Of a stretch of 64,000 bases of DNA, positions 16,438 through 25,436 are shown one piece after another. The notes beneath the pieces were generated by a model. It ran no database searches. It saw only the letters and a program-made list of their open reading frames with translations, and was not told where the DNA came from. Source of the DNA: Dyadobacter sp. Leaf189 (GTDB lineage: Bacteria; Bacteroidota; Bacteroidia; Cytophagales; Spirosomataceae); assembly GCF_001424405.1 (NCBI RefSeq), contig NZ_LMPS01000004.1, positions 988,537 through 1,052,536 on the forward strand. The letters are read 5' to 3'. Both the position numbers and the translations under genes were made by a program. Within the stretch, counting starts at the first letter, position 1. Every line of letters begins with the position of its first letter.

Positions 16438-18927
16438 ATGATAAAATATATCCGCGTTCTTCTTCTTGCCTTTTCTGCAATCCCCGTCTTTGCCCAAAAT
16501 ACAACACCCGAACAGCACCTCGGATTTCAGCTTGGTTCCAAGTTTGCTTTTCATAGCCAGATCACCCAGTACTTCACTTTGCTCCAATCCCAGAACCAGG
16601 ACCGGATGAAACTGGTGCAGTACGGTTCAACCAATGAGGGAAGGCCGCTGATGATTGCATTTATCTCGTCACCGGAAAATATGAGCAAGCTGGAATCGAT
16701 CCGGCAAAATCATCTTAAAAGCATTGGTCTGCTGGAAGGCAAGCCCGATGCGAGCGTTCCGCCGATCGTGTGGCTGAGCTATAATGTGCACGGAAACGAA
16801 TCGGTTTCTGCCAACACCAGCATGCAGGTAATTTATGAGCTGCTCAACAAGGACAATGCATTGACGAAGGATTTTCTGAAAAACCTTGTCATCATGGTGG
16901 ATCCCTGCATTAATCCCGACGGATACGAGCGCTACTCGCAATGGTATAACCGGGTCCAGAATGCAGTTCCGGATGTAACCCCATTCGCATTGGAGCACGA
17001 CGAACCCTGGCCCGGCGGCAGGTTTAATCACTACCTCTTCGATCTGAACCGCGACTGGGCTTGGCAAACACAGAAAGAAACGCAGGAGCGGATTGCGCTG
17101 TACAATCAATGGATGCCGCATTTTCATGCCGACTTCCACGAAATGGGTCCTTCGAGGAGCTACTACTTCCCTCCTGCTGCAAAACCCTTTCACAAAGACA
17201 TTACAGCGTGGCAACGACAGTTTAACGACCTGATCGGTGAGTACTGCCGCAAATATTTTGACAAAAACAACTGGGCCTATTTTACCAAATACAACTACGA
17301 TCTCTTCTATCCGAGCTACGGAGATACCTGGCCGACCGTTAATGGCGCTGTGGGCGTGACTTACGAGCAAGGTGGTGGCGGTAGAGCCGGCCTCGGCATC
17401 GAACGCAAGGAAGAGCACGATACGCTGACACTCAAAAGCCGCATTTCGCATCACTATGCAACCACGCTGGCCACGCTTGAAGCTGTTTTGTCACAAAAAG
17501 AGAAGATCGTTAACGAGTTTATCAAATACCACGATAATGCGGCAAAAGCACCCGCGGGCAACTTCAAGACTTACGTAATAAAAACAAAGGGACACGAAGA
17601 GCGCATCAGGTATTTCGGCAACTGGCTAAGCAAGCAGGGTATCTCTTATGGGATTGCCGGAAAGTCTGCCTCCGTAAAAGGAACGGAGCTGAGCAGTTCT
17701 GTTGACGAGTCTGTTAAGATTGAAAATAATGATTTGCTGATCAGCGCATTTCAGCCGAAATCGAACCTGCTCCGGGTACTTTTCGAACCTAAGCCGGTAC
17801 TGGAAGATTCGGTTACCTATGATGTTACGAGCTGGGGCTTGTCATATATTTTTGGATTGAAAGCTTACGGACTGAAAGAAAAGCTCGTTCCGGCAACCTA
17901 TCAGCCCGAAAAAACAGAGAATGCGATCCCGGGTTTTCCTGTATATGCTTATGTAGCTAAATGGTCAGAATTCGGCGATGCTGTTTTCCTGGCTGAGCTG
18001 CTCAAAAACGGCTTTATGGTAAAAACCTCTAATATTCCCTTCGAAATTGAAAAGCAGTCATTTGAGGCAGGCACATTGATCATTACAAAAAAAGGAAATG
18101 AGCGGGCTGATTTTGATAAAATCGTGACCTCGCTGGCAACAAAGCACTTTGTAAAGCTTACTCCTGTCAAAACAGGTATGGTAACCTCAGGGGCGGATTT
18201 TGGCGATGACCATGTTGCTTCCATTAACGCGCCGAAAGTTGTGGCGGTAAGCGGCGAAGGTATTTCAGCCACGTCGTTCGGTGCAGTGTGGCATTATTTT
18301 GAGCAGCAGATCAAATATCCGGTCACCATTGTCAATGCAACCAGGCTCTCTTCGCTTCCATGGAGTGAAATTGACGTTCTGATTTTGCCGGATGGAAGAT
18401 ATGGGGATATCCTTGGCGAAAAGCAGCTGGAAGCCCTGCAAAGCTGGATAAAAAATGGCGGAAAACTGATCGCAATGGAAGGCTCCACGGATGCTTTCCT
18501 GAACAAGCCTGGATTCAATCTCAGCAAGAAGTTTTCAGAAAAGAAAAAAGACGCAGACTTCTTTAAAAAGTACGGCGATCAGGAGCGTGAGGATGCGAGC
18601 GATTCGTCGCCTGGCAGCATGTTCCAGCTCACGATGGACGAAACTCACCCACTCTCATTTGGTTGCTCAAAAGAATACACTACTCTCGTAAGGGATGCTT
18701 ACGAGCGTGAGTATCTGAAAGACGGCTGGAATGTAGGATACCTGACAGAAACGAGCTATAAAGCGGGTTTTGTAGGTAATAAAATGAGCGGCAAGCTTAA
18801 AAACACATTGATCCTGGGTGCACAGGAAATGGGACGCGGCCAGGTTATCTACATGATGGACGATCCCGTTTTCCGCGCCATGCTCTACAATGGAAAGATC
18901 CTTTTCAGCAATGCGGTTTTCAGGTAA
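16438..18927 (+). CDS. Secreted M14 family zinc carboxypeptidase
   Basis: An 829-residue exported metallopeptidase. Signal peptide MIKYIRVLLLAFSAIPVFAQ. Zinc ligands His118 and Glu121 sit in NVHGNES, and the third ligand His234 in DFHEMGPS. The proposed catalytic Glu310 is in VTYEQGGGG, and NPDGYERY plus LDLNRDW are standard M14 substrate-site segments. The C-terminal half (about 590-829) looks like a glutamine-amidotransferase-type fold (VDVLILPDGRYGDIL-type segment and KLIAMEGSTDAF), as in several large Bacteroidota M14 proteins. It probably trims peptides in the periplasm or at the surface. A convergent aroQ follows after a long inverted repeat. Confidence 0.88.
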   Translation: MIKYIRVLLLAFSAIPVFAQNTTPEQHLGFQLGSKFAFHSQITQYFTLLQSQNQDRMKLVQYGSTNEGRPLMIAFISSPENMSKLESIRQNHLKSIGLLEGKPDASVPPIVWLSYNVHGNESVSANTSMQVIYELLNKDNALTKDFLKNLVIMVDPCINPDGYERYSQWYNRVQNAVPDVTPFALEHDEPWPGGRFNHYLFDLNRDWAWQTQKETQERIALYNQWMPHFHADFHEMGPSRSYYFPPAAKPFHKDITAWQRQFNDLIGEYCRKYFDKNNWAYFTKYNYDLFYPSYGDTWPTVNGAVGVTYEQGGGGRAGLGIERKEEHDTLTLKSRISHHYATTLATLEAVLSQKEKIVNEFIKYHDNAAKAPAGNFKTYVIKTKGHEERIRYFGNWLSKQGISYGIAGKSASVKGTELSSSVDESVKIENNDLLISAFQPKSNLLRVLFEPKPVLEDSVTYDVTSWGLSYIFGLKAYGLKEKLVPATYQPEKTENAIPGFPVYAYVAKWSEFGDAVFLAELLKNGFMVKTSNIPFEIEKQSFEAGTLIITKKGNERADFDKIVTSLATKHFVKLTPVKTGMVTSGADFGDDHVASINAPKVVAVSGEGISATSFGAVWHYFEQQIKYPVTIVNATRLSSLPWSEIDVLILPDGRYGDILGEKQLEALQSWIKNGGKLIAMEGSTDAFLNKPGFNLSKKFSEKKKDADFFKKYGDQEREDASDSSPGSMFQLTMDETHPLSFGCSKEYTTLVRDAYEREYLKDGWNVGYLTETSYKAGFVGNKMSGKLKNTLILGAQEMGRGQVIYMMDDPVFRAMLYNGKILFSNAVFR

Positions 18928-18929
18928 TT

Positions 18930-18998
18930 TTGAATGAGTGAATGAGTGAATTAATTTGAAATCCACTTATCCACTTATTCACTCATTCACTCATTCAA
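18930..18998. repeat. Long hairpin built from tandem GAATGAGT units
   Basis: Left arm 18930-18951 and right arm 18977-18998 are perfect 22-base reverse complements, each made of short tandem copies of an 8-mer (GAATGAGT / ACTCATTC). The right side continues with two further TCATTCAA copies up to the aroQ stop. Loop of 25 bases. It lies between convergent genes and may serve as a two-way terminator, although there is no T run. Confidence 0.8.
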
Positions 18999-19009
18999 TC
19001 ATTCAATCA

Positions 19010-19429
19010 TTAGAAATCAAACCACCTCACCGCCAACTCATAACCCCTCAGTCCCAGCCCGCAGATCATTCCTTTGCATCTTGATGTGAGGTAGCTGTGG
19101 TGACGGAAGGATTCTCTTGCGTGAATGTTGGAAATATGAACCTCGATGGCCGGGGTTCTCACTGATGATAATGCGTCTGCCAATGCAATGGAAGTATGCG
19201 TCAGCCCGCCTGCGTTGATAATGATACCATCGAATGTAAAACCTACTTCGTGTATTTTATCAATGAGCGCGCCTTCGTGATTGGATTGGAAGTAATGCAG
19301 TTCTACGCCAGGGAATGTACCTTTTAGTGTTTCAAAATAATCCTCAAATGACTGGCTGCCGTAAATTGTAGGTTCACGTTTGCCCAAAAGATTTAGATTG
19401 GGACCATTCAGGATCAATATCTTTTTCAT
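19010..19429 (-). CDS. aroQ: 3-dehydroquinate dehydratase, type II
   Basis: A 139-residue type II dehydroquinase converting 3-dehydroquinate to 3-dehydroshikimate in the shikimate pathway. Diagnostic segments: ILILNGPNLNLLGKREPTIYG (residues 4-24, catalytic Arg and Tyr), QSNHEGALIDKIHE, GIIINAGGLTHTSIALADAL and VHISNIHARESFRHHSY (catalytic His). Length is normal. No other aromatic-pathway gene adjoins it apart from the diverged TrpF-like gene 31 kb away. The start is close to that of the divergent xerD, about 31 bases apart. Cytoplasmic, usually a dodecamer. Confidence 0.95.
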   Translation of the reverse strand: MKKILILNGPNLNLLGKREPTIYGSQSFEDYFETLKGTFPGVELHYFQSNHEGALIDKIHEVGFTFDGIIINAGGLTHTSIALADALSSVRTPAIEVHISNIHARESFRHHSYLTSRCKGMICGLGLRGYELAVRWFDF

Positions 19430-19460
19430 TGATTCGTGCAGATTAAATTTTCTTCTTGCT

Positions 19461-20357
19461 ATGTGGCAAAGCTACATTAAACATTTCAAAAACTACCTGC
19501 GGCTGGAACGCGCGCTATCGGGTAATTCGGTGGAGGCTTACGTCCGTGATGTGGAGAAGCTGGAAGAGTTTGTTACCCTGGCAGGGATCAACCTTGCTCC
19601 CGGAAAAATAGAGGAGGCACACCTGACCGCATTTTTGAAATACCTCGCCGAACTTGGCCTTGCGGCGCATTCGCAAGCCAGGATGCTGTCGGGTATCAAA
19701 GCTTTTTTTAAATATCTGGTGCTCGAAAATGAGATAGCCGACGATCCGACGGAGCTGCTGGAATCCCCGCGCCTTCCACGCAAATTGCCCGATGTGCTTT
19801 CCTACGAAGAGATAGAATCCATGCTCGGCGCGATCGACCATTCAACTCCGGAAGGTACCCGAAACCGCGCGATTATTGAAGTACTGTACAGCTCCGGGTT
19901 ACGGGTATCAGAACTTACAAGCTTGCTGCTTACCCATTGTTACTTCGATATCGGCTTTCTTCGGATTTTAGGCAAAGGCGACAAAGTGAGACTGGTACCT
20001 ATTGGGAAAGAGGCAATTAAGTACACGCAGATTTACCTCGAACACGTCCGGAATGAAATTGCGCCTGATAAGGATAGCGGCGACATTGTTTTCCTGAACC
20101 GGAGAGGCGGACAGCTCTCGCGGGTGATGATCTTTTTAATGATCAAAGACATTGCCGAAAAAGCCGGTATTCAGAAGAATGTAAGTCCGCATACTTTTCG
20201 CCATTCTTTTGCTACGCATTTGATCGAAGGAGGCGCGAGCTTGCGGGCGGTGCAGGAAATGCTCGGCCACGAGTCCATTACCACCACCGAAATTTACACG
20301 CATTTGGACAGGGATTATCTCAAACAGATCGTAAAGGAATTCCATCCCAGGGGCTGA
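19461..20357 (+). CDS. xerD: Tyrosine recombinase XerD
   Basis: A 298-residue tyrosine recombinase. The catalytic set is complete: Arg148 (SSGLRVSEL), Lys in GKGDKVR (172-175), His244 and Arg247 (PHTFRHSFATH), His270 (MLGHESI) and nucleophile Tyr279 (TTEIYTHLD). An N-terminal SAM-like core-binding domain covers residues 1-95. Size and motifs fit chromosomal XerD, which resolves chromosome dimers at dif with XerC, rather than a phage integrase. There are no mobile-element genes nearby. ATG 19461 is chosen over an in-frame ATG at 19380, whose added 27 residues overlap aroQ and are unlike Xer proteins. Confidence 0.9.
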   Translation: MWQSYIKHFKNYLRLERALSGNSVEAYVRDVEKLEEFVTLAGINLAPGKIEEAHLTAFLKYLAELGLAAHSQARMLSGIKAFFKYLVLENEIADDPTELLESPRLPRKLPDVLSYEEIESMLGAIDHSTPEGTRNRAIIEVLYSSGLRVSELTSLLLTHCYFDIGFLRILGKGDKVRLVPIGKEAIKYTQIYLEHVRNEIAPDKDSGDIVFLNRRGGQLSRVMIFLMIKDIAEKAGIQKNVSPHTFRHSFATHLIEGGASLRAVQEMLGHESITTTEIYTHLDRDYLKQIVKEFHPRG

Positions 20358-20360
20358 TTG

Positions 20361-20564
20361 TTACTCGACTTCCTGCATGAGCGAATCCAGTTTGAGGGAA
20401 TCCGCGTCAGGAGCTGCCCCGGGTAATGCGCGGTTCAGTTGCTTGGGCTTGTTCCAGGGAGCTGTAGTGCGGCTCGACATATCATAGGATATGTAGGCAA
20501 AGAGTGCTACGAATGCTATAAATACGATGATGAAAATGCGCCGGTTCCTGTTAGATTTTTCCAT
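20361..20564 (-). CDS. Small single-pass membrane protein
   Basis: A 67-residue protein: basic N-terminus MEKSNRNRR, one membrane segment (residues 10-26, FIIVFIAFVALFAYISY) and a hydrophilic tail ending DADSLKLDSLMQEVE. It begins one base after the stop of the SixA gene; a TTG nine bases upstream would overlap it. Co-transcription with sixA is therefore likely. No family recognised. Its stop is 3 bases from that of the convergent xerD. Confidence 0.7.
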   Translation of the reverse strand: MEKSNRNRRIFIIVFIAFVALFAYISYDMSSRTTAPWNKPKQLNRALPGAAPDADSLKLDSLMQEVE

Positions 20565-20565
20565 T

Positions 20566-21072
20566 TTACTCAATTCCCCCGACCTGTTTTGGTGTTTTAT
20601 ACAAAATCAAATCGCCCGTTTTGGCTGATATCTCCTCCCATTTCTGCTCTTTAAACTCTATAAAAGCAATCCCTGATTTCTTCATCGAGCCGATATTTGA
20701 ACCAGAAAGGTATTCGGCAAAATAGGTTATGTCCGGATTATGGCCGAAAAGGATAAGTGTTGAAAAATCCTCAGAAACCGCATTCACCGAAGTAAGATAT
20801 GCTCTTGGTCCGCCATCGTAGATATCGGCGCGTGAATTAATGGAAGCTACATTAACCCCCAGCTGTTTTGCAAAAATCTCCGCTGTTTTAAATGCCCTTG
20901 AAGCCGGGCTCGAAATGAAAATGTCCGGCCTTACATTCGAATCGGCCAGCCATTTTCCCATTAACTCAGCTTCTGCGAGCCCTTTATTATTCAGGTTGCG
21001 GTCAAAATCGCGTGTTCTGAAAGTTTGGTCCTCGGCAGTGGCGTGACGGACTAAAATGAGGGTCTTTTTCAT
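20566..21072 (-). CDS. sixA: SixA-like histidine phosphatase
   Basis: A 168-residue histidine phosphatase superfamily protein. The catalytic motif LVRHATAED is at residues 6-14. DIFISSPASRAFKTAEIFA carries the conserved Arg, and LILFGHNPDITYFAEYL carries the second catalytic His. SixA in Escherichia coli dephosphorylates phosphohistidine on PtsO/NPr. Here the target is unknown, and other small phosphatases of this family exist. ATG 21072 (MKKTLILVRH) is preferred to 21090 because the -7 element at 21088-21095 would place the longer start upstream of the transcript. Confidence 0.85.
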   Translation of the reverse strand: MKKTLILVRHATAEDQTFRTRDFDRNLNNKGLAEAELMGKWLADSNVRPDIFISSPASRAFKTAEIFAKQLGVNVASINSRADIYDGGPRAYLTSVNAVSEDFSTLILFGHNPDITYFAEYLSGSNIGSMKKSGIAFIEFKEQKWEEISAKTGDLILYKTPKQVGGIE

Positions 21073-21087
21073 CTCCATTGTTTTTTT

Positions 21088-21095
21088 CAAAAATA
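21088..21095 (-). promoter_or_regulatory. Candidate -7 element of sixA
   Basis: TATTTTTG on the minus strand, a full TAnnTTTG match, implying a very short leader before ATG 21072. No good -33 element. Confidence 0.4.
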
Positions 21096-21218
21096 CTGAA
21101 TCGGGGTTTGTAATACTTGTGGGGTGCGCTTAAAAGTTTTACCAGAGCTTATAAACCACTTAAAATAGCGTTCGACCTTTTGACAATATTTCTCCCGCAT
21201 CGCCGCACAATTACTACA

Positions 21219-21226
21219 TATTTTTG
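21219..21226 (+). promoter_or_regulatory. Candidate -7 element of sppA
   Basis: TATTTTTG, a full TAnnTTTG match, 46 bases before ATG 21273. No TTG at the proper -33 distance. Confidence 0.35.
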
Positions 21227-21272
21227 TTCCTTACGTATCTTTAAAATGAAAACTTCATACCGTTAATATAAA

Positions 21273-23039
21273 ATGCTGCAGTTCTTTAAGTACGTGCTCG
21301 CCACATTCGTGGGCATCATCCTCTTTTTCTTCTTGTCTTTCGCAATTCTGGTCGGCATAGGCTCCATGTTTTCGTCTGATGAAGAAGTTGTTATCAATGA
21401 TAAATCAGTCCTTAAACTTGATTTGAACCAGCCGATCCAGGAAGTGGGTGTTGATAATCCTTTTTCTGATTTTGGCGGAATGTTCAGTGGTAACAATGAT
21501 GTAGTGGGTTTGAAAGACATTCTGGAAGCTTTGAAAAACGCTCAGGCTGACGATAAAATCAAAGGAATATATTTGAAAACAGACAGCCCGGAAGCAGGCT
21601 GGGCTACATTGGAGGAAATCAGGCACCAGCTGACGGAATTTAAAAAATCAAAGAAATTCATCGTTACCTATGCTGAATCCTACTCCGAAAAAGGATACTA
21701 CCTCGCTTCGGTAGCTGATAAGATCTACCTGAACCCAGTAGGCGGCATTGAATGGAATGGACTTTCGGTGGAATACAGCTTTTTCAAAGGCACATTTGAC
21801 AAGCTGGACGTAAAACCGCTGGTTTTCAGGGTAGGTGAATTCAAGAGCGCCATTGAAATGTTTACGCGCTCGGATATGAGCGAAGCGAGCAAAAAGCAGT
21901 CTTCCGAGCTTATTACCGCCATTAACGGCAACTTCCTTAAAAATATTTCGGCATCGCGGGGAATCCCCGTTCCGCAATTGCAAAACCTGGCTGACTCACT
22001 TGGTGTAGAAAATCCAAAAGCCGCTTTGAACAACAAATTCATTACAAACCTGGGTTACCAGGACGAGCTGGAATCCTACCTCAAAAAGGAGCTGAAAGTT
22101 GAAGAGAAGAAGAATATCTCCTATGTGGGCGTAAGCAAATACCTGAAAGGCCCCGCCAAAGTGAAAGAAGGCGATTTCAACAAACGCATAGGTGTGTTGG
22201 TAGCTGAGGGTGAAATTACCAGCGGCGACGGCGGTGATGATAATATCGGATCTGACAAGTTTGTAAAAGAGCTGAAAGAAATCCGCGAAAACGACAAGAT
22301 CAAAGCGGTTGTGATCAGGATCAATTCTCCGGGCGGCAGTGCGCTTGCTTCCGATATTATGTGGCGTGAAATTCAGCTTACTGCCAAGAAAAAGCCAGTA
22401 ATAGCTTCCATGTCTGATGTAGCAGCTTCGGGTGGATATTATATGGCGATGGGCTGTGATACGATCGTTGCCCAACCTAATACCATCACCGGCTCAATCG
22501 GGATCTTCGGGCTTGTATTTAATGTAACCGATTTCATGAACAACAAGCTGGGTATCACTTTCGACGGCGTAGGTACAAGCCCGCACGCTGACTGGCCTAC
22601 TGCAACGCGCGAAATGACTGAATTTGAAAAATCGATGATTCAGAAAAGTGTAAATGAGGGTTACGAAACTTTCACAAGAAAAGCGGCCCAGGGCCGCAGA
22701 ATGTCGGTCGAAAAATTGAAGAGCCTCGCTCAGGGAAGGGTTTGGTCGGGTGTGGAAGCAAAGCAAAACGGTTTGGTTGACGTACTTGGCGGCGTCGATG
22801 ATGCAGTCAAAATAGCGGCGAAAGCGGCGAAGCTATCAGAAGGAGATTACCGCGTGCGTTATTATCCCGAAAAGAAAAAACCTCTTGATGAGTTTTTCAA
22901 TAAGATGATAGGAGACGAAGAAGAGAAAGTAACTGCAAAAAACCTGGGTGAATTGGCACCTTACGTGAAGATGTACAAGAAGCTGATGAACATGGGCGGA
23001 ATGCAGGCCAGAATGCCATTTGAAATGGTTATCAAATAG
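21273..23039 (+). CDS. sppA: Signal peptide peptidase SppA, 67K type
   Basis: A 588-residue membrane-anchored serine peptidase of the long (tandem-domain) SppA type. One N-terminal membrane segment covers residues 7-31. The first domain carries the general-base Lys191 in VGEFKSAIEMF. The second carries the nucleophile Ser386 in ASGGYYMAMG, after VVIRINSPGGSALASD. The length matches the 67 kDa class. SppA digests signal peptides left in the membrane after export. The gene stands alone and ends at a strong bidirectional terminator. Confidence 0.93.
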   Translation: MLQFFKYVLATFVGIILFFFLSFAILVGIGSMFSSDEEVVINDKSVLKLDLNQPIQEVGVDNPFSDFGGMFSGNNDVVGLKDILEALKNAQADDKIKGIYLKTDSPEAGWATLEEIRHQLTEFKKSKKFIVTYAESYSEKGYYLASVADKIYLNPVGGIEWNGLSVEYSFFKGTFDKLDVKPLVFRVGEFKSAIEMFTRSDMSEASKKQSSELITAINGNFLKNISASRGIPVPQLQNLADSLGVENPKAALNNKFITNLGYQDELESYLKKELKVEEKKNISYVGVSKYLKGPAKVKEGDFNKRIGVLVAEGEITSGDGGDDNIGSDKFVKELKEIRENDKIKAVVIRINSPGGSALASDIMWREIQLTAKKKPVIASMSDVAASGGYYMAMGCDTIVAQPNTITGSIGIFGLVFNVTDFMNNKLGITFDGVGTSPHADWPTATREMTEFEKSMIQKSVNEGYETFTRKAAQGRRMSVEKLKSLAQGRVWSGVEAKQNGLVDVLGGVDDAVKIAAKAAKLSEGDYRVRYYPEKKKPLDEFFNKMIGDEEEKVTAKNLGELAPYVKMYKKLMNMGGMQARMPFEMVIK

Positions 23040-23049
23040 ATTACAAAGT

Positions 23050-23089
23050 AAAAAAGGTGCCTCCTGCAAATGCAAGAGGCACCTTTTTT
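23050..23089. terminator. Bidirectional terminator between sppA and the YihY gene
   Basis: Stem AAAAAAGGTGCCTC / GAGGCACCTTTTTT with an inner TGCA/TGCA pairing. The A and T runs allow use from both sides. Confidence 0.9.
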
Positions 23090-23096
23090 ATGCCTT

Positions 23097-24017
23097 TCAG
23101 GAAACTACCTTTCCTGTATCTTCATCAAGTTCTTGCCTCACAATCAATACCGCGTGGTGATTCGGCGTAATGCCTACTCCATCCAGCCGGGCGTATACCT
23201 TGGTAAATTCAGCTCCGAAATAGAGGATGATGGACGAATAATAAATCCAGGTGAGCAGGATTACAATGGAAGCTGAGGTACCATAAGCTGCCCCAAGATC
23301 CGACTTACCCAGGTAAAAGCTGATCACGAATTTACCGATCAGAAAGAGAATAGCAGTAAATCCTGCTCCTACCATGCATTCTTTCCATCTCAATTCTCCG
23401 TCCGGAAGAATCTTGAAGATCACTGTAAACAGGGATGTAATAATGGTAAGTACCAATGCAAGGTTAACAATGTAGAAGAGCACTACGGAAGCTTCCGAAA
23501 AATAGCTTTCGAGACGGTTGCTTAATACATCCACCAACGCGCTTGCTCCCAGTGATACCACAAGCAAAAAACCCAGGGTAAGTATCATCGAAAATGATAT
23601 CAGGCGGTTTTTAAGGTATTGCAGCCACCCTTTCTTAGGCTTGGATTTGATGGACCAGATATAATTAATGGAGTCCTGCATTTCAGCAAAAACCCCGGTC
23701 GCACCGATCAGCAGCGTGACAATCCCGATCCCCGCCGCCATTCCCGATTTGTTGGAGAGCTCTGCATTTTTCAGGATTTCCTGTAACTGCTGGGCAGCAC
23801 TCGCGCCTACCAGTCCGCTGATCTGACCAAAAAGCTCACCTTGAATGGCATCTTTACCAAAAAAGATACTGAAAACCGATATGATCACAAGCAGCATCGG
23901 TGCCAGTGAAAATATGGTATAGTACGAAAGCGCTGCGCTCAATTTGAGCCCGCTATCGTTCATAAACTCGTTAAAGCTTTCCTTGATGATAGAGAAATAC
24001 AGTTTGATATTTTTCAT
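23097..24017 (-). CDS. YihY/BrkB family membrane protein
   Basis: A 306-residue integral membrane protein with about six membrane segments. Family hallmarks are SAALSYYTIFSLAPMLLVIISV near residue 27, GATGVFAEMQDSINYIW in the middle, and AAYGTSASIVILLTWIYYSS near the end, after which a cytoplasmic tail follows. YihY/BrkB proteins were once called ribonuclease BN, which is incorrect; their function (transport or envelope integrity) is unsettled. The gene is monocistronic as seen here, sharing a terminator with sppA. Confidence 0.9.
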   Translation of the reverse strand: MKNIKLYFSIIKESFNEFMNDSGLKLSAALSYYTIFSLAPMLLVIISVFSIFFGKDAIQGELFGQISGLVGASAAQQLQEILKNAELSNKSGMAAGIGIVTLLIGATGVFAEMQDSINYIWSIKSKPKKGWLQYLKNRLISFSMILTLGFLLVVSLGASALVDVLSNRLESYFSEASVVLFYIVNLALVLTIITSLFTVIFKILPDGELRWKECMVGAGFTAILFLIGKFVISFYLGKSDLGAAYGTSASIVILLTWIYYSSIILYFGAEFTKVYARLDGVGITPNHHAVLIVRQELDEDTGKVVS

Positions 24018-24102
24018 GGAGTAGCGTTTCTGTGCTGTTAATTTGAAAACAGGTCAGAAATATCTGTGCCAACATGAAAATCAGGAACCGGATTTTACCA
24101 AA

Positions 24103-25341
24103 TCATAACAACAAGCCGGCCAATGTAGCAGACATGTAAGAAGCCAGTGTACCGCATATCAATGCTTTGAAGCCCAGCCGCGCAAGATCAGCGCGCCGCG
24201 TGGGGGCCAGCTCTCCAATTCCTCCTACCTGAATGGCAATGGAGCTGAAATTTGCAAAGCCGCACAATGCAAAACTGGTGATGACGATGGTTTTCTGGTC
24301 AAGGGTATCTTTTACCTTAACCAGGTCAAGATATGCTACAAATTCATTGATCACCATTTTGGTACCCATCAAAGAGCCTGCTGTTTCAATGTCTTTCGCA
24401 GGCACTCCCATTGCCCACGCAAAAACCGAGAATACTTTCCCTAAAACGAAGTTGAAACTGAGTTGCGGAAACGAGAAAAGTCCGCCTATGTAGCCGAGCA
24501 GATAATCCAGTAATGCAACCAATGCGATAAAGCCGATCAGCATCGCAATTACATTGAACCCTACTTTCAAGCCTTCACTTGCGCCGCCTGCAATTGCATC
24601 CAGCAAATTCGCGTGCGTTTTCTGGATTTCCAGTTTCACAGCACCTTTTGAATCAGACTGCAGTGTTTCGGGAAAGACGATTTTGGAAATGACCAATGCG
24701 CCGGGCGCCGCCATCAAACTAGCCGCGATCAGATAAGGCGCGGGTACTCCCAAAGAGATGTAAACCGCCATAACTCCCCCTGCAATGCAGGCAAAGCTAC
24801 CCGTCATCGAAGCCATTAACTCCGAATTGGTCATATTTTTCAGGTAAGGCTTGATCATAATTTGCGCCTCAACCTGTCCAACGAATGTACTTGCTACATT
24901 GGAAAGTGCTTCCACCCCGCTCACGCCCATCAGCCAGTAAACACCTCTTGCGATGAAAGATACCAATCGTTGCATGATCCCGAGGTGATAGAGCATATTC
25001 ACGAGAACAGCAACAAAAATGATGGTAGGGATAATCTTGAAGAAGAAAACGAAGTCGTTACCGGGACCGAATGCGCGCTGCATAAGATCGGGCCTTACCA
25101 GTGTGCTAAAAACAAAATCAGCTCCCTTGTCTGAAAACGAAAGGAGCTTCTGTACTTTTTCACCCAGCCACTGAAAGACTGCCTGGCCAATATCCGTTCG
25201 GAGAATGAAGACTGCCAAACCGAACTGCAACGCAAGACCCACGCCAACGGTACGGTAATTAATTGCTTTTCTGTTGTTTGACATTGCGAATGCAATGCCG
25301 AGGATCAGCACAATACCGAGCAGTCCTGTAAATCTTTCCAT
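24103..25341 (-). CDS. Concentrative nucleoside transporter (CNT/NupC family)
   Basis: A 412-residue secondary transporter importing nucleosides with Na+ or H+. Signature segments: FFFKIIPTIIFVAVLVNMLYHLG, STFVGQVEAQIMIKPYL (substrate-site Q-x-E-A), IFPET and NEFVAYLDL, and GFANFSSIAIQVGGIGELAP near the C-terminus, the classic CNT signature. About ten membrane segments. Start ATG 25341 (MERFTGLLG) is preferred over the upstream in-frame codon at 25389, whose added residues overlap the TATTTTTG element at 25375-25382. The coupling ion cannot be fixed from sequence alone. Confidence 0.92.
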   Translation of the reverse strand: MERFTGLLGIVLILGIAFAMSNNRKAINYRTVGVGLALQFGLAVFILRTDIGQAVFQWLGEKVQKLLSFSDKGADFVFSTLVRPDLMQRAFGPGNDFVFFFKIIPTIIFVAVLVNMLYHLGIMQRLVSFIARGVYWLMGVSGVEALSNVASTFVGQVEAQIMIKPYLKNMTNSELMASMTGSFACIAGGVMAVYISLGVPAPYLIAASLMAAPGALVISKIVFPETLQSDSKGAVKLEIQKTHANLLDAIAGGASEGLKVGFNVIAMLIGFIALVALLDYLLGYIGGLFSFPQLSFNFVLGKVFSVFAWAMGVPAKDIETAGSLMGTKMVINEFVAYLDLVKVKDTLDQKTIVITSFALCGFANFSSIAIQVGGIGELAPTRRADLARLGFKALICGTLASYMSATLAGLLL

Positions 25342-25374
25342 AAATATTGTGTCGTCACTTTTTAGCCAAAGGTG

Positions 25375-25382
25375 CAAAAATA
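25375..25382 (-). promoter_or_regulatory. Candidate -7 element of the CNT transporter gene
   Basis: TATTTTTG on the minus strand, 34 bases before ATG 25341. No clear -33 element. Confidence 0.4.
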
Positions 25383-25436
25383 ACAACAAAATATCGGTAT
25401 GTGCTACGCCGAATTAAATATCAGGACTCAGCGCAA

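Noticed and set aside
16669..17454. Long minus-strand open frame of 261 codons
   Set aside because: Antisense to the M14 peptidase whose catalytic residues are intact; no family features.
18930..19009. Tandem short repeats considered as a CRISPR array
   Set aside because: Units are 8 bases with no spacers; they form one hairpin. No cas genes occur in the window.
19461..20357. XerD-like gene as the integrase of a mobile element near tRNA-Glu
   Set aside because: Motifs and length fit housekeeping XerD. The neighbours are housekeeping genes, and no att-like duplication of the tRNA 3' end was seen.
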